The position numbers were made by a program, and so were the translations under genes. 57,874 nt of DNA from positions 1 through 57,874 of the forward strand of contig JAFSZY010000021.1 in the NCBI GenBank assembly GCA_017458845.1, in the 5' to 3' direction. This document shows positions 1 to 7,919 of this stretch, one piece after another. Position 1 is the first letter of the stretch. Every line of letters starts with the position of its first letter. Below the pieces are notes generated by a model. That model saw nothing but the letters and a program-made list of their open reading frames with translations, searched no databases and had not been told where the DNA came from. This DNA is from Ruminococcus sp. (GTDB lineage: Bacteria > Bacillota > Clostridia > Oscillospirales > Acutalibacteraceae).

Positions 1-234
1 AGGACCGGGATGGACGTACCTCTGGCGCACCAGTTGTCGTGCCAACGGCATGGCTGGGCAACTATGTACGGAACTGATAAACGCTGAAAGCATCTAAGCG
101 TGAAGCAGACTCCAAGATTAGATATCCCATCATTATGAGTAAGACCCCTTGAAGACTACGAGGTTGATAGGCTGCGTGTGTAAGTGCGGTGACGTATTTA
201 GCTTGGCAGTACTAATAGGTCGAGGGCTTGACCA
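1..234 (+). rRNA. 23S ribosomal RNA, 3' end (partial)
   Basis: The window opens inside a large-subunit rRNA gene. The conserved domain VI stretch is readable: GGACGTACCTCTGGCGCACC at the start, the TGAAAGCATCTAAGCGTGAAGC block near 82-104, and the TACTAATAGGTCGAGGGCTTGACC 3' end near 209-233. The mature end is set where the terminal helix strand CTTGACC finishes, so it may be off by a few bases. The 5' part of the gene lies outside the window. Confidence 0.95.
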
Positions 235-510
235 AGAAAAGCTGAGGCTCGGAGCCCTGAAAATAGCGACTGGCGAATACTAAGCTGTGAAGCAATCACA
301 GATTGCGAAACAGATTAGATGAGTGGGAGCTATTTCAGGAACAGCGAAGAGCAACGAAGCTGGACAAATCAATTCGCAATGCGCAATTCGCAATGCGTAA
401 TTAGTTGTTTGGTTCTAAGTTAAACTTCTCCTTTTCCAATTCTTTATTCAGTTTTTAGGGTGTTAGCAAAGAATGTTGACACAGCAGAGCGCTGTGTCTT
501 TTTTTGCTTA
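235..510 (+). other. rRNA 3' spacer without an intact 5S gene
   Basis: About 340 bases separate the 23S end from the next gene. No full 5S rRNA is visible. A tandem 14-mer (371-384 and 385-398, AATTCGCAATGCG plus one variable base) is present. A short stretch at 457-474 (GGGTGTTAGCAAAGAATG) resembles the 5' part of a clostridial 5S gene with a small deletion, but the rest of the 5S sequence is absent. The stretch ends in the terminator at 478-505. Confidence 0.5.
478..505 (+). terminator. Rho-independent terminator of the rRNA operon
   Basis: Perfect 8-bp stem GACACAGC / GCTGTGTC around the loop AGAGC (478-498), followed directly by seven T residues. It is well placed to end the rRNA transcript. 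Confidence 0.9.
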
Positions 511-538
511 TTGACAAAAATTTTGGTTGGTATATAAT
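511..538 (+). promoter_or_regulatory. Sigma-A promoter for the 573 gene
   Basis: TTGACA at 511-516 and TATAAT at 533-538 with a 16-base spacer. Both hexamers match the consensus exactly. It lies just after the rRNA terminator and 34 bases before the start codon of the next gene. Confidence 0.8.
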
Positions 539-572
539 ATATATATCTTCAGTGTGAAAAGAAGGATAATTT

Positions 573-1082
573 ATGAAAATAAAATTGTCGCTTATTGTAA
601 CTTGCGTTATTATAGTTGCTGTCATTGTGTGCGCAGCGATTTTCTTGAGTCACAACACAGGCAAGGTCGAGGGCTTATTCAACGAAACTATAAAAGCTCT
701 TGATACCGAACAGGGGCTTGAGGAGCTATTTCTTCCCGCGGCGAAGGAAGAAGCTAAAACATTAAAGAAAGATATAGACTCTATCAATAGATTCTATGAG
801 GGTAAATCAGTCAGCATAGAAGATTACGAGTTTTATCGTGAATCCAGCACAGGTTACAGAATGTACGCCACAGTAAAGACCGATAAGGGAGAATACTTTG
901 TATGCATTCTCGCCAACGGCGCCAGAAAAATTGACACCTACGGAATAAGCCAGCTTATCATCGAGGACAGCAAGGAATTTCAACATAAGAAAATCTTTAA
1001 GAAAAAAGAATTTGACAAATACCTAGAACACGCCGATGAGTACGGCGTAACGATTAGATTAAAAGACGATATGAAAAATTAA
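573..1082 (+). CDS. Small membrane-anchored protein of unknown function
   Basis: I do not recognise this 169-residue protein. The N-terminus is a short basic stretch followed by a strongly hydrophobic segment (about residues 5-26), which is either a signal anchor or an uncleaved signal peptide, so the remaining ~140 charged residues should lie outside the membrane. There is no lipobox cysteine in a convincing position. The C-terminal part is Lys/Glu/Asp-rich with no catalytic motif I can name. The ATG at 573 has GAAGGATAA just upstream and its own near-consensus promoter. A hairpin (1088-1109) lies between it and the ABC transporter genes, so partial read-through into them is possible. Confidence 0.7.
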   Translation: MKIKLSLIVTCVIIVAVIVCAAIFLSHNTGKVEGLFNETIKALDTEQGLEELFLPAAKEEAKTLKKDIDSINRFYEGKSVSIEDYEFYRESSTGYRMYATVKTDKGEYFVCILANGARKIDTYGISQLIIEDSKEFQHKKIFKKKEFDKYLEHADEYGVTIRLKDDMKN

Positions 1083-1087
1083 GACCT

Positions 1088-1112
1088 AAGGAGACCACAA
1101 GGTCTCCTTTTC
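1088..1112 (+). terminator. Hairpin between the small membrane protein and the ABC exporter
   Basis: Perfect 9-bp stem AAGGAGACC / GGTCTCCTT with an ACAA loop, followed by only three or four T residues. It is a weak terminator or attenuator. There is no room for a new promoter before the ABC gene at 1132, so exporter expression probably depends on read-through. Confidence 0.6.
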
Positions 1113-1131
1113 ACATAGAAAGGACAACGTT

Positions 1132-3402
1132 ATGGGAAAGCTTTTCAAGAATTTTTTGCCGCACTGGAAGTCGGTTCTGCTCATAATTTTGTTGCTTTGC
1201 GTTCAGGCTACGTGCGACCTCGCCTTGCCGCAGTATACCTCAAATATTATTGACACAGGTATTCAGAACAACGGGGTGGAGCACGTTCTGCCCGAGAGAA
1301 TAACGGCTGATGAATATAAATATGCTGTTGTATTTATGACGGAAAGCGAGCAAAAGGATTTTGCCGACGCTTACAAGGCTGACGGCAAATACTACACGCT
1401 TAAAATTAAAGACGAAAAAAAGCTCAATAAGCTTGATAACGAACTGATTGTCCCGATTATGACGGATTTTCAGACGTCGCGTCTGCCTGTTTCGAGCCTT
1501 AAAGAAATGACAGCGGGACAACAGATTCCCGAGGAATTAATAAACGGGCTAAAGCACAAGAAAATAGAAACAGAGGACGAAAACGGCGATATTGCAATGA
1601 TTGATTGTGTAGACGTACGTCCTGTTTTACTGATGATGAACAAGAGCGATCAAAACAAGGCGATGGCTCAAATGAGAAAAACAACCGAAAAAGAGCTCGA
1701 CGCTATGGGCGCGGACACAATGAAGAGCTCGGGAATCGCCTATGCCGTTGAGATGGATAAGCTCGCGGGTGTAGACGTTAACGCAATCCAGATGGATTAC
1801 CTGTGGATTGCAGGGCTGAGAATGGTTGTGGTTGCGCTCGTGCTCACAGCCGCGGGTGTATTCGCGGGATTCTTCGCGGCGAGAGTCGGCGCGGGCGTTG
1901 GCAGAAATCTGCGCACAAAAATCTTTAAAAAAGTTATAAGCTTTTCAAACGCCGAAATCGACAAGTTCTCCACCGCGTCGCTCATAACGCGTTCTACAAA
2001 CGATATTCAGCAGATTCAGTTCGTCAGCGTAATTCTGTTGAGGATGGTACTGTACGCGCCTATCATCGGCGTCGGCGGAATTATAAAAGTTGCCGGAACA
2101 GGAGCTGAAATGGCTTGGGTAATCGCCGTAGCGGTCGGCGCTATTATGGTTTCAATGCTCACGCTTGTGCTCATCGCTATGCCGAAGTTTAAGCGTATGC
2201 AGACGCTTGTGGATAAAATAAACCTTGTTTCCCGAGAAATACTCACAGGTATCCCTGTAATCAGAGCGTTTGTGCGTGAAGAAGAAGAGGAAAAGCGCTT
2301 TGACGAAGCAAACGTGGCTCTGACAAAAACTACTCTGTTCACGAACAGAGTTATGACCTTTATGATGCCGTTGATGACGTTCCTTATGAACATCGTTTCG
2401 GTGCTTATCGTGTGGGTTGCGTCGGGACACATCAACGACGGCAATATGCAGGTGGGCGAGATGACTGCGTTCATCACCTACTCAATGCAGATTATCATAA
2501 GCTTCCTTATGCTTACGATGATGTCAATCCTGCTGCCGAGAGCGGTTGTCGCGGCGGGCAGAATCGACGAGGTTATTAAGACGGAATCCTCAATAACCGA
2601 CCTGAAAAACGCCTATGACCTCAAGACCGATAATGGAATAATTGAGTTTAAAAACGTGGGATTCAGATACCCCGGGGCTGAGGAAAACGTGCTGAATAAC
2701 ATCAGCTTCACAGCGAAACCGGGCGAGAACACCGCCATTATAGGAAGTACGGGAAGCGGAAAATCCACGCTTGTCAACCTTATACCCAGGCTGTACGACG
2801 TAACCGAGGGGTCAATCACAATTGACGGCAACGATATCCGCGACATTACAATGAAGTCACTCCGTGACGAAATCGGATACGTTCCGCAAAAGGGAATCCT
2901 GTTCAGCGGAACTATCGAGAGCAATCTGCGTTTCGGCAATTCGAACGCCCCGAGAGAGGAGCTTGAAAAAGCGGCTCAGATTGCGCAGGCGAGAGAGTTT
3001 ATCGACTCAAAGCCCGATAAATACGAGAGCGAAATTTCGCAGGGCGGTACAAATGTATCGGGCGGGCAGAAGCAGAGGCTCGCGATTGCCCGCGCTATTG
3101 CCAAGAACCCGAGAATATATATTTTTGACGACAGCTTTTCCGCGCTCGATATGAAGACCGACAAGGAGCTTCGAAAAGAACTGGCGGAGAATGTTAAAGA
3201 CAGCACGGTCATTATTGTGGCTCAAAGAATTTCCACAATAATGGACGCGCAGCAGATTATTGTGCTCGACGAGGGCAGAGTGGCTGGGAGAGGAACCCAC
3301 AAGGAGCTCCTCAAAACCTGCGGCGCTTACCTCGAAATAGCTAAATCGCAGCTTTCCGAGGAAGAGCTCGGACTGGGAGAGGAGGCTGAGAACAATGGCT
3401 GA
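1132..3402 (+). CDS. ABC exporter half, degenerate-site subunit
   Basis: A fused membrane and ATPase half-transporter of 756 residues. The first membrane helix (about 14-34) is followed by an unusually long hydrophilic insertion (about 40-215) before the second helix, then the usual exporter helices to about 470. The nucleotide-binding domain follows: Walker A GSTGSGKST (~538), signature VSGGQ (~642) and Walker B reading IYIFDD (~663). Aspartate replaces the catalytic glutamate after Walker B, the hallmark of the degenerate half of heterodimeric exporters such as TM287/288 or BmrCD. It overlaps the partner gene by 8 bases, so the pair is translationally coupled. The substrate is unknown; the family exports drugs, lipids or peptides. 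AAAGGA precedes the ATG. Confidence 0.9.
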   Translation: MGKLFKNFLPHWKSVLLIILLLCVQATCDLALPQYTSNIIDTGIQNNGVEHVLPERITADEYKYAVVFMTESEQKDFADAYKADGKYYTLKIKDEKKLNKLDNELIVPIMTDFQTSRLPVSSLKEMTAGQQIPEELINGLKHKKIETEDENGDIAMIDCVDVRPVLLMMNKSDQNKAMAQMRKTTEKELDAMGADTMKSSGIAYAVEMDKLAGVDVNAIQMDYLWIAGLRMVVVALVLTAAGVFAGFFAARVGAGVGRNLRTKIFKKVISFSNAEIDKFSTASLITRSTNDIQQIQFVSVILLRMVLYAPIIGVGGIIKVAGTGAEMAWVIAVAVGAIMVSMLTLVLIAMPKFKRMQTLVDKINLVSREILTGIPVIRAFVREEEEEKRFDEANVALTKTTLFTNRVMTFMMPLMTFLMNIVSVLIVWVASGHINDGNMQVGEMTAFITYSMQIIISFLMLTMMSILLPRAVVAAGRIDEVIKTESSITDLKNAYDLKTDNGIIEFKNVGFRYPGAEENVLNNISFTAKPGENTAIIGSTGSGKSTLVNLIPRLYDVTEGSITIDGNDIRDITMKSLRDEIGYVPQKGILFSGTIESNLRFGNSNAPREELEKAAQIAQAREFIDSKPDKYESEISQGGTNVSGGQKQRLAIARAIAKNPRIYIFDDSFSALDMKTDKELRKELAENVKDSTVIIVAQRISTIMDAQQIIVLDEGRVAGRGTHKELLKTCGAYLEIAKSQLSEEELGLGEEAENNG

Positions 3403-5227
3403 ACCACGCAGAAGAGGTCCTCACGGCGGGGGACGAATGGCTCCTGTCGAAAAGGCAAAGGACTTTAAGGGTTCGATGAAGAACCTGATAAAATACATCG
3501 GGCGCTATAAATTCGCGGTACTTGTGGTTATGATAGCCGCCGCGGCTTCCACGGTGTTCTCGGTTATCGGTCCCAAGGTTCTGGGCAGCGCCACAACCGA
3601 GCTCGCGAACGGATTGATGAAAAAAATCCAGGGCACGGGCGTAATCAATATGGACGCTATAGCGAACATTCTTCTCATAGCTGTTTCGCTTTATGTCATC
3701 AGCGCCGTGTTTATGTTTGTTCAGGGCTGGCTGATGACGGGTATCACTCAGAAAATCTGCTACCGTATGCGCAGAGAAATATCCGAGAAAATCAACCGTA
3801 TGCCGCTCAAGTACTTTGAGAGCCGCACCTACGGCGAGGTGCTTTCGAGAATCACGAATGATGTCGATACCCTGGGTATGGGGCTCAACCAGAGCATTAC
3901 CCAGATTATCACATCAATTTGCACCATAGTCGGCATACTCGTGATGATGCTGTCCATTTCCCCGCTGATGACTCTTATCGCGATTGTTATTCTGCCCGTT
4001 ACGGCGGGACTGCTCAGCGCGGTGGTAAAAGTGTCTCAAAAGCACTTCAGAGCCCAGCAGAAGTATCTAGGAAGCATCAACGGCATTGTTGAGGAAAGTT
4101 ACAGCGGACATCTGATTATAAAGTCGTACAACAAAGAGGAAGAGACAGTCAACGAATTTGAAAAGACAAACGATATCCTCTACAAATCCGCGTGGAAATC
4201 CCAGTTCCTCTCGGGGATGATGATACCCATAACAATGTTTGTGGGCAACCTCGGCTACGCGGCTGTGGCGCTGTCGGGCGGAATACTCGCGATAAACGGA
4301 GTTATTCACATCGGCGATATTCAGGCGTTTGTACAGTATGTCAAAAACTTCACTCAGCCCATCCAGCAGATGTCGCAGGTTATCAACCAGGTGCAGTCTA
4401 TGGCAGCGGCGGCAGAGAGGGTCTTTGAGTTCCTCGGCGAAGAGGAAGAGGAGCAGACAGTCGAGACCCCCGTTGATATCGGCAGCGTCAAGGGCGCGGT
4501 TGAGTTCGAGCACGTCAGGTTCGGCTACAACGAGGACAAGATAATTATCCGCGACTTCTCCGCTTCGGTTAAGCAGGGACAGAGAATCGCAATTGTAGGT
4601 CCCACAGGCGCGGGCAAAACCACTATGGTTAAGCTCCTTATGAGGTTCTACGACGTTAACGGCGGCGCGATTAAGATAGAAGGCCACAACATCAAGGACT
4701 TCAACCGACGTGAGCTCAGACAAGCCCTGGGAATGGTTCTTCAGGACACGTGGCTCTTTAACGGCACGATTATGGAAAACATCCGTTACGGCAGGCTGGA
4801 CGCGACCGATGAGGAAGTTTTTGCGGCGGCAAAGGCGGCTCACGCCGACAGGTTTATCCGTACTTTACCCGACGGATATAATATGGTTCTCAACGAGGAC
4901 GCGTCAAACGTCAGTCAGGGACAGAAACAGCTCCTCACAATAGCGCGGGCTATCCTCGCGGACAACCCGATTCTGATTCTGGACGAGGCGACCTCAAGCG
5001 TCGATACCCGTACCGAGAGCCGAATCCAGCGGGCGATGAACAACCTGATGAAGGGCAGAACGAGCTTTATAATCGCTCACAGGCTGTCTACAATTAAGGA
5101 CGCTGATTTGATACTCGTTATGCGCGACGGCGATATCGTCGAGCAAGGCACACATAAGGAGTTGCTGAAGAAAGAAGGATTCTACGCCGAATTATATAAC
5201 AGTCAGTTTGAGCAGGCTGCTTCATAG
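3395..5227 (+). CDS. ABC exporter half, catalytically complete subunit
   Basis: A 610-residue half-transporter that pairs with the product of the preceding gene. It starts at ATG 3395 inside the end of that gene, with AGGAGG just upstream. Six membrane helices occupy roughly residues 35-330. The ATPase domain has Walker A GPTGAGKTT (~402), signature VSQGQ (~505, second position Q rather than G) and a complete Walker B LDEATSSVD (~527) with the catalytic glutamate, followed by the H-loop AHRLS. A canonical site contributed by this subunit and a degenerate one from its partner is what established work on heterodimeric exporters predicts. The exported substrate cannot be read from the sequence. 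Confidence 0.92.
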   Translation: MAEPRRRGPHGGGRMAPVEKAKDFKGSMKNLIKYIGRYKFAVLVVMIAAAASTVFSVIGPKVLGSATTELANGLMKKIQGTGVINMDAIANILLIAVSLYVISAVFMFVQGWLMTGITQKICYRMRREISEKINRMPLKYFESRTYGEVLSRITNDVDTLGMGLNQSITQIITSICTIVGILVMMLSISPLMTLIAIVILPVTAGLLSAVVKVSQKHFRAQQKYLGSINGIVEESYSGHLIIKSYNKEEETVNEFEKTNDILYKSAWKSQFLSGMMIPITMFVGNLGYAAVALSGGILAINGVIHIGDIQAFVQYVKNFTQPIQQMSQVINQVQSMAAAAERVFEFLGEEEEEQTVETPVDIGSVKGAVEFEHVRFGYNEDKIIIRDFSASVKQGQRIAIVGPTGAGKTTMVKLLMRFYDVNGGAIKIEGHNIKDFNRRELRQALGMVLQDTWLFNGTIMENIRYGRLDATDEEVFAAAKAAHADRFIRTLPDGYNMVLNEDASNVSQGQKQLLTIARAILADNPILILDEATSSVDTRTESRIQRAMNNLMKGRTSFIIAHRLSTIKDADLILVMRDGDIVEQGTHKELLKKEGFYAELYNSQFEQAAS

Positions 5228-5245
5228 CAGCCTATCAATTTTTGC
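5215..5245 (+). terminator. Hairpin overlapping the ABC exporter stop codon
   Basis: Perfect 7-bp stem GGCTGCT / AGCAGCC with a TCAT loop (5215-5232), then an AT-rich tail with five T residues a few bases later. The stop codon lies inside the stem. It is a plausible terminator, but the T tract is displaced. Confidence 0.45.
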
Positions 5246-5274
5246 TTTACTTTTAGAAACATTGGTAGTATAAT
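5246..5274 (+). promoter_or_regulatory. Putative promoter for the DegT aminotransferase gene
   Basis: TTTACT (5246-5251), 17-base spacer, TATAAT (5269-5274). The same TTTACT/17/TATAAT form recurs at the sortase operon (20804-20776, minus). The start codon at 5317 lies about 43 bases downstream of the -10. Confidence 0.55.
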
Positions 5275-5316
5275 TATTATGTATTGTTCTATATCAATTT
5301 TAAGGGGAATAGAAAA

Positions 5317-6528
5317 ATGATGAATATTCCGTTTTCGCCTCCCGATTTGGGTGAGCACGAGATTGATGCGGTAAAAAAGGTTCTTGAGTCGGGCTGGATT
5401 ACCACAGGTCCCAAGACCAAGGAACTCGAAAAAAGAATAGGAGAGTACTGCCACACGGGACAGGCGGTGTGTCTTTCGTCACAGACTTCCTGCGCCGAAA
5501 TGACACTGCGTATTCTGGGAGTAGGTCCCGGGGACGAGGTTATCGTGCCCGCCTATACGTATACGGCTACCTGCTCGATAGTCTATCACGTCGGCGCAAA
5601 GCCCGTGATGATTGACTGCAAACCGGGTACATACGAGATGGACTACGACAAAATGGAAGCCGCGATTAACGAACACACCAAGGTTATCATCCCTGTCGAT
5701 ATAGCGGGCGTAGTGTGCGACTATGACCGAGTTTACGAGGCAGTGCGCAACCAGCGTGAAAAATTCCATCCCAAAGAGGGAACAATGCAGGAAATCATCG
5801 GTCGTGTTGTAATTATGGCTGACGCGGCTCACTCGTTCGGAGCGCGCCGGCACGGTATGATGTGCGGGGAGATTGCGGATTTCTCCAACTTCAGCTTCCA
5901 CGCGGTTAAGAATATGACTACCGCCGAGGGCGGAGCCGCCGTGCACAAGCTGCGCGGCAGAATCGATGAGGAAAAAATCTATAAGCAATATATGCTCTGG
6001 TCGCTCCACGGTCAGACAAAGGACGCTTTCGCCAAGGATAAGGGCGCTTCGTGGGAATACGATGTTGTTAACACTCAGTACAAGTGTAATATGCCCGATG
6101 TTCTCGCGGCTATCGGTCTTGCGCAGCTTGACCGATACGAGGATATCCTCACACGCCGCCACGAGCTTATAAGGAGATATAACGAGGCGTTCAAGGACCT
6201 CGATATCCAGGTGCTCCAGCACACAGGCGAGAATCACCGCAGCAGCGGACATCTGTATTTTGTAAGATTTTTGGGCAAGGACAGCGAGTTCAGAAACGAG
6301 TTCTACAACCGTATGGCTGAAAACGGCGTAATGTGCAACGTACACTTCAAGCCCCTGCCTATGCTTTCTGCGTACAAGAACAAGGGCTTTGACATCAAGG
6401 ATTACCCCTACGCGTACAATATGCACAAGAATCAGCTCACGCTGCCGATGAACTCAACCCTCACAGACGACGAGGCTCAGTATGTCATCGATACCTTTAA
6501 GAAGGTTTACGACAGTATGATTAAATAG
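5317..6528 (+). CDS. DegT/DnrJ/EryC1/StrS-type PLP aminotransferase
   Basis: A 403-residue fold-type I PLP enzyme that normally aminates a keto-sugar nucleotide. Motifs seen: an SPPDLGEHEIDAV-like N-terminus, the Asp-Ala-Ala-His-Ser segment (cofactor Asp) and the FHAVKNMT segment, whose lysine at about residue 198 should form the Schiff base. In-frame TTG 5284 could extend it, but the ATG at 5317 is preferred because AAGGGG lies nine bases upstream. The next gene follows ten bases after the stop. No other sugar-nucleotide genes are adjacent, so the substrate is open; ArnB, PseC and DesI-like enzymes share this fold. A second family member is at 33573. Confidence 0.88.
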   Translation: MMNIPFSPPDLGEHEIDAVKKVLESGWITTGPKTKELEKRIGEYCHTGQAVCLSSQTSCAEMTLRILGVGPGDEVIVPAYTYTATCSIVYHVGAKPVMIDCKPGTYEMDYDKMEAAINEHTKVIIPVDIAGVVCDYDRVYEAVRNQREKFHPKEGTMQEIIGRVVIMADAAHSFGARRHGMMCGEIADFSNFSFHAVKNMTTAEGGAAVHKLRGRIDEEKIYKQYMLWSLHGQTKDAFAKDKGASWEYDVVNTQYKCNMPDVLAAIGLAQLDRYEDILTRRHELIRRYNEAFKDLDIQVLQHTGENHRSSGHLYFVRFLGKDSEFRNEFYNRMAENGVMCNVHFKPLPMLSAYKNKGFDIKDYPYAYNMHKNQLTLPMNSTLTDDEAQYVIDTFKKVYDSMIK

Positions 6529-6538
6529 GTGTTTTGTT

Positions 6539-7348
6539 TTGAAAAATCTTTTTGAAAAAAAGGTTAATTTAATATTAATTATCGTAATTCTGATAGTGGC
6601 TATACTAATCGGTATCCCGATGGTTTCGCGCGGGTGCGCTACCTCCACCTCAAACGGAGAGATAGTTACAAAGCCCGCCACGGCGGATGAAGCCGTAACC
6701 GAGGAAACAACCGAAGAGCCAACCAAGGGCGACGATATCAAGGACGCAAAGGTCAAAATCAAAAAGAAGAACGCGTCCGGCTCTGAAACAGAGACGGCAA
6801 GCGAAAAGACCGACCCGAGGAAAACGTCAAGCAGCTCCGCGGCAAAGAAAAAGAAGAAAAACTCCTCAAGCTCCAAGGTTTACGCTACCGCTCCCAAGGT
6901 TGAGAACAAAGCCAGCCACGCGGCTCAGTGGAACGCGGGTTATCTTGTAGCGATTGACAACCCCGACACTTCCTATTCCTGCGAGCACGTCGAGCTCTCG
7001 GACAAGGACAGAAGCCTTCTGGAGAAGCTCTGTATGGGCGAGCTCGGCTCGGGAGGATTCACGGGAGCGGCGCTGATTGCTCAGGCGGTCAAGAACGCAA
7101 TGTACTTTGAGGGTTACACCAACGTGCAGGATGTAATCAGCAGTCTGCATTATACGGGCAAGCTCACAACCCCGACCAAGAGCGTCAAGGACGCGGTGAT
7201 TTATGTTTTTGATATGGACAAAAACGCCATCCAGCACCGCATATTGTATATGTACAACCCCGAGCTTATGAAGGACAATTACAGCAGCTTTCACGAGAGC
7301 CAGCGTTACATATGCACATATCAGGATGTAAGATTTTTTGACAGGTAA
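6539..7348 (+). CDS. Membrane-anchored SleB-like cell-wall hydrolase
   Basis: This 269-residue protein has an N-terminal hydrophobic segment (about 9-27), then a long low-complexity linker rich in Thr/Glu/Lys/Ser (30-120) and a C-terminal domain (about 150-269). The end domain has the look of the Hydrolase_2/SleB family (spore-cortex-type lytic transglycosylase/amidase fold): an LLEKLCMGELG segment with the family's conserved glutamate, then an AALIAQAVKNAM helix matching the usual VAAVVLNRV position. This is pattern recognition, not a search. The start is TTG at 6539, with AGGTG upstream inside the end of the preceding aminotransferase gene. It probably acts outside the cell on peptidoglycan. 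Confidence 0.65.
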   Translation: MKNLFEKKVNLILIIVILIVAILIGIPMVSRGCATSTSNGEIVTKPATADEAVTEETTEEPTKGDDIKDAKVKIKKKNASGSETETASEKTDPRKTSSSSAAKKKKKNSSSSKVYATAPKVENKASHAAQWNAGYLVAIDNPDTSYSCEHVELSDKDRSLLEKLCMGELGSGGFTGAALIAQAVKNAMYFEGYTNVQDVISSLHYTGKLTTPTKSVKDAVIYVFDMDKNAIQHRILYMYNPELMKDNYSSFHESQRYICTYQDVRFFDR

Positions 7349-7380
7349 ATTTAGTATCTAATATAATTCAAATTCGTATG

Positions 7381-7403
7381 GGAGCCCGTCTCGGGCTCCC
7401 TAA
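7381..7403 (+). terminator. Hairpin after the SleB-like gene
   Basis: Perfect 8-bp stem GGAGCCCG / CGGGCTCC with a TCT loop (7381-7399), followed by CTAAAAC rather than a T run. The stem is strong but the tail is poor, so termination is uncertain. Confidence 0.5.
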
Positions 7404-7407
7404 AACT

Positions 7408-7555
7408 TTCCTGTCATCCTGAGCGGTGTCCAAAGGGCAATTCGTGTAGCGAATAGTCGAAGGATCTCCTATCTCTTTCTGAACGGTATATATAGCAAGG
7501 AGATTCCTCGACAAGCTCGGAAGAACAAAGGGATACCGAGACGGTATCCCCTACA
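7408..7555. repeat. Interspersed repeat of the TGTCATCCTGAGCG type
   Basis: The stretch begins CTGTCATCCTGAGCGG and continues to GTCGAAGGATCTCCT, followed by further short inverted segments such as GGGATACC / GGTATCCC (7530-7551). The TGTCATYCTGAGCG...GAAGRATCT pattern also occurs at 9620-9702 in this window, so it is an interspersed element rather than unique spacer. No gene is visible between 7349 and 7616. Confidence 0.6.
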
Positions 7556-7616
7556 AAAAAGTATTAAACGAATAAAAACAATTACCCTCGCCATAATATT
7601 GGTGAGGTGATTTGTT

Positions 7617-7805
7617 TTGAAAATTTATAATATAAAAAATGAGAATGAATACGAGGAATACCCGCCGCTGGATATGGAGGACGATATATACGGAGTGAGC
7701 GCTTCCGCCTACGACTGCACGGGGCTTATGCCCACACCGCCCGAGGATGAGGCGCAGAGGGAAGCCTACGGCGACGTTTATCCCTATCTGCCCGAGGAAG
7801 AATAA
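7617..7805 (+). CDS. Small acidic protein of unknown function
   Basis: A 62-residue, strongly acidic polypeptide (many Asp/Glu, several Tyr and Pro) with no membrane segment and no motif I recognise. The start is TTG at 7617, preceded by GGTGAGGTGA six bases upstream. The local context TTTTGTTTTGAAA is the same as at the TTG start of the SleB-like gene (6539). The acidic, aromatic-rich composition resembles small protein-binding or nucleic-acid-mimic proteins, but that is only a composition remark. It is followed by an interspersed two-hairpin repeat. Confidence 0.6.
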   Translation: MKIYNIKNENEYEEYPPLDMEDDIYGVSASAYDCTGLMPTPPEDEAQREAYGDVYPYLPEEE

Positions 7806-7811
7806 AAAGAA

Positions 7812-7862
7812 AGGCTCCTTTGGCTAAAGGAGCTGTCACGGCTTGCCGTGACTGAGGATTGT
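7812..7862. repeat. Two-hairpin interspersed repeat, copy A
   Basis: First hairpin GCTCCTTT / AAAGGAGC (7814-7833), second hairpin GTCACGGC / GCCGTGAC (7835-7852), then TGAGGATTGT. The same plan (hairpin, TG, second hairpin, purine-rich GGGATT-like tail) recurs at 14674-14780 and as an inverted pair at 43355-43608. It probably also ends transcription of the preceding small gene. Confidence 0.65.
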
Positions 7863-7882
7863 ACAAATGCGGCATAGCCGCC

Positions 7883-7919
7883 ACAAAAAAACAAACCCGC
7901 CGAACAATCTCGGTGGGTT
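7883..7919 (-). terminator. Terminator of the XRE regulator gene (minus strand)
   Basis: Stem AACCCGCCGA / TCGGTGGGTT (7894-7919, one internal mismatch) followed on the minus strand by TTTGTTTTTTT. It sits at the stop codon of the minus-strand XRE gene. Confidence 0.75.

Noticed and set aside
371..398. Tandem 14-mer as the start of a CRISPR-like array
   Set aside because: Only two adjacent units without spacers; no further repeats and no cas genes.
5479..6426. 315-codon open frame on the minus strand opposite the DegT gene
   Set aside because: Same reason; the plus-strand aminotransferase has its lysine and cofactor motifs.
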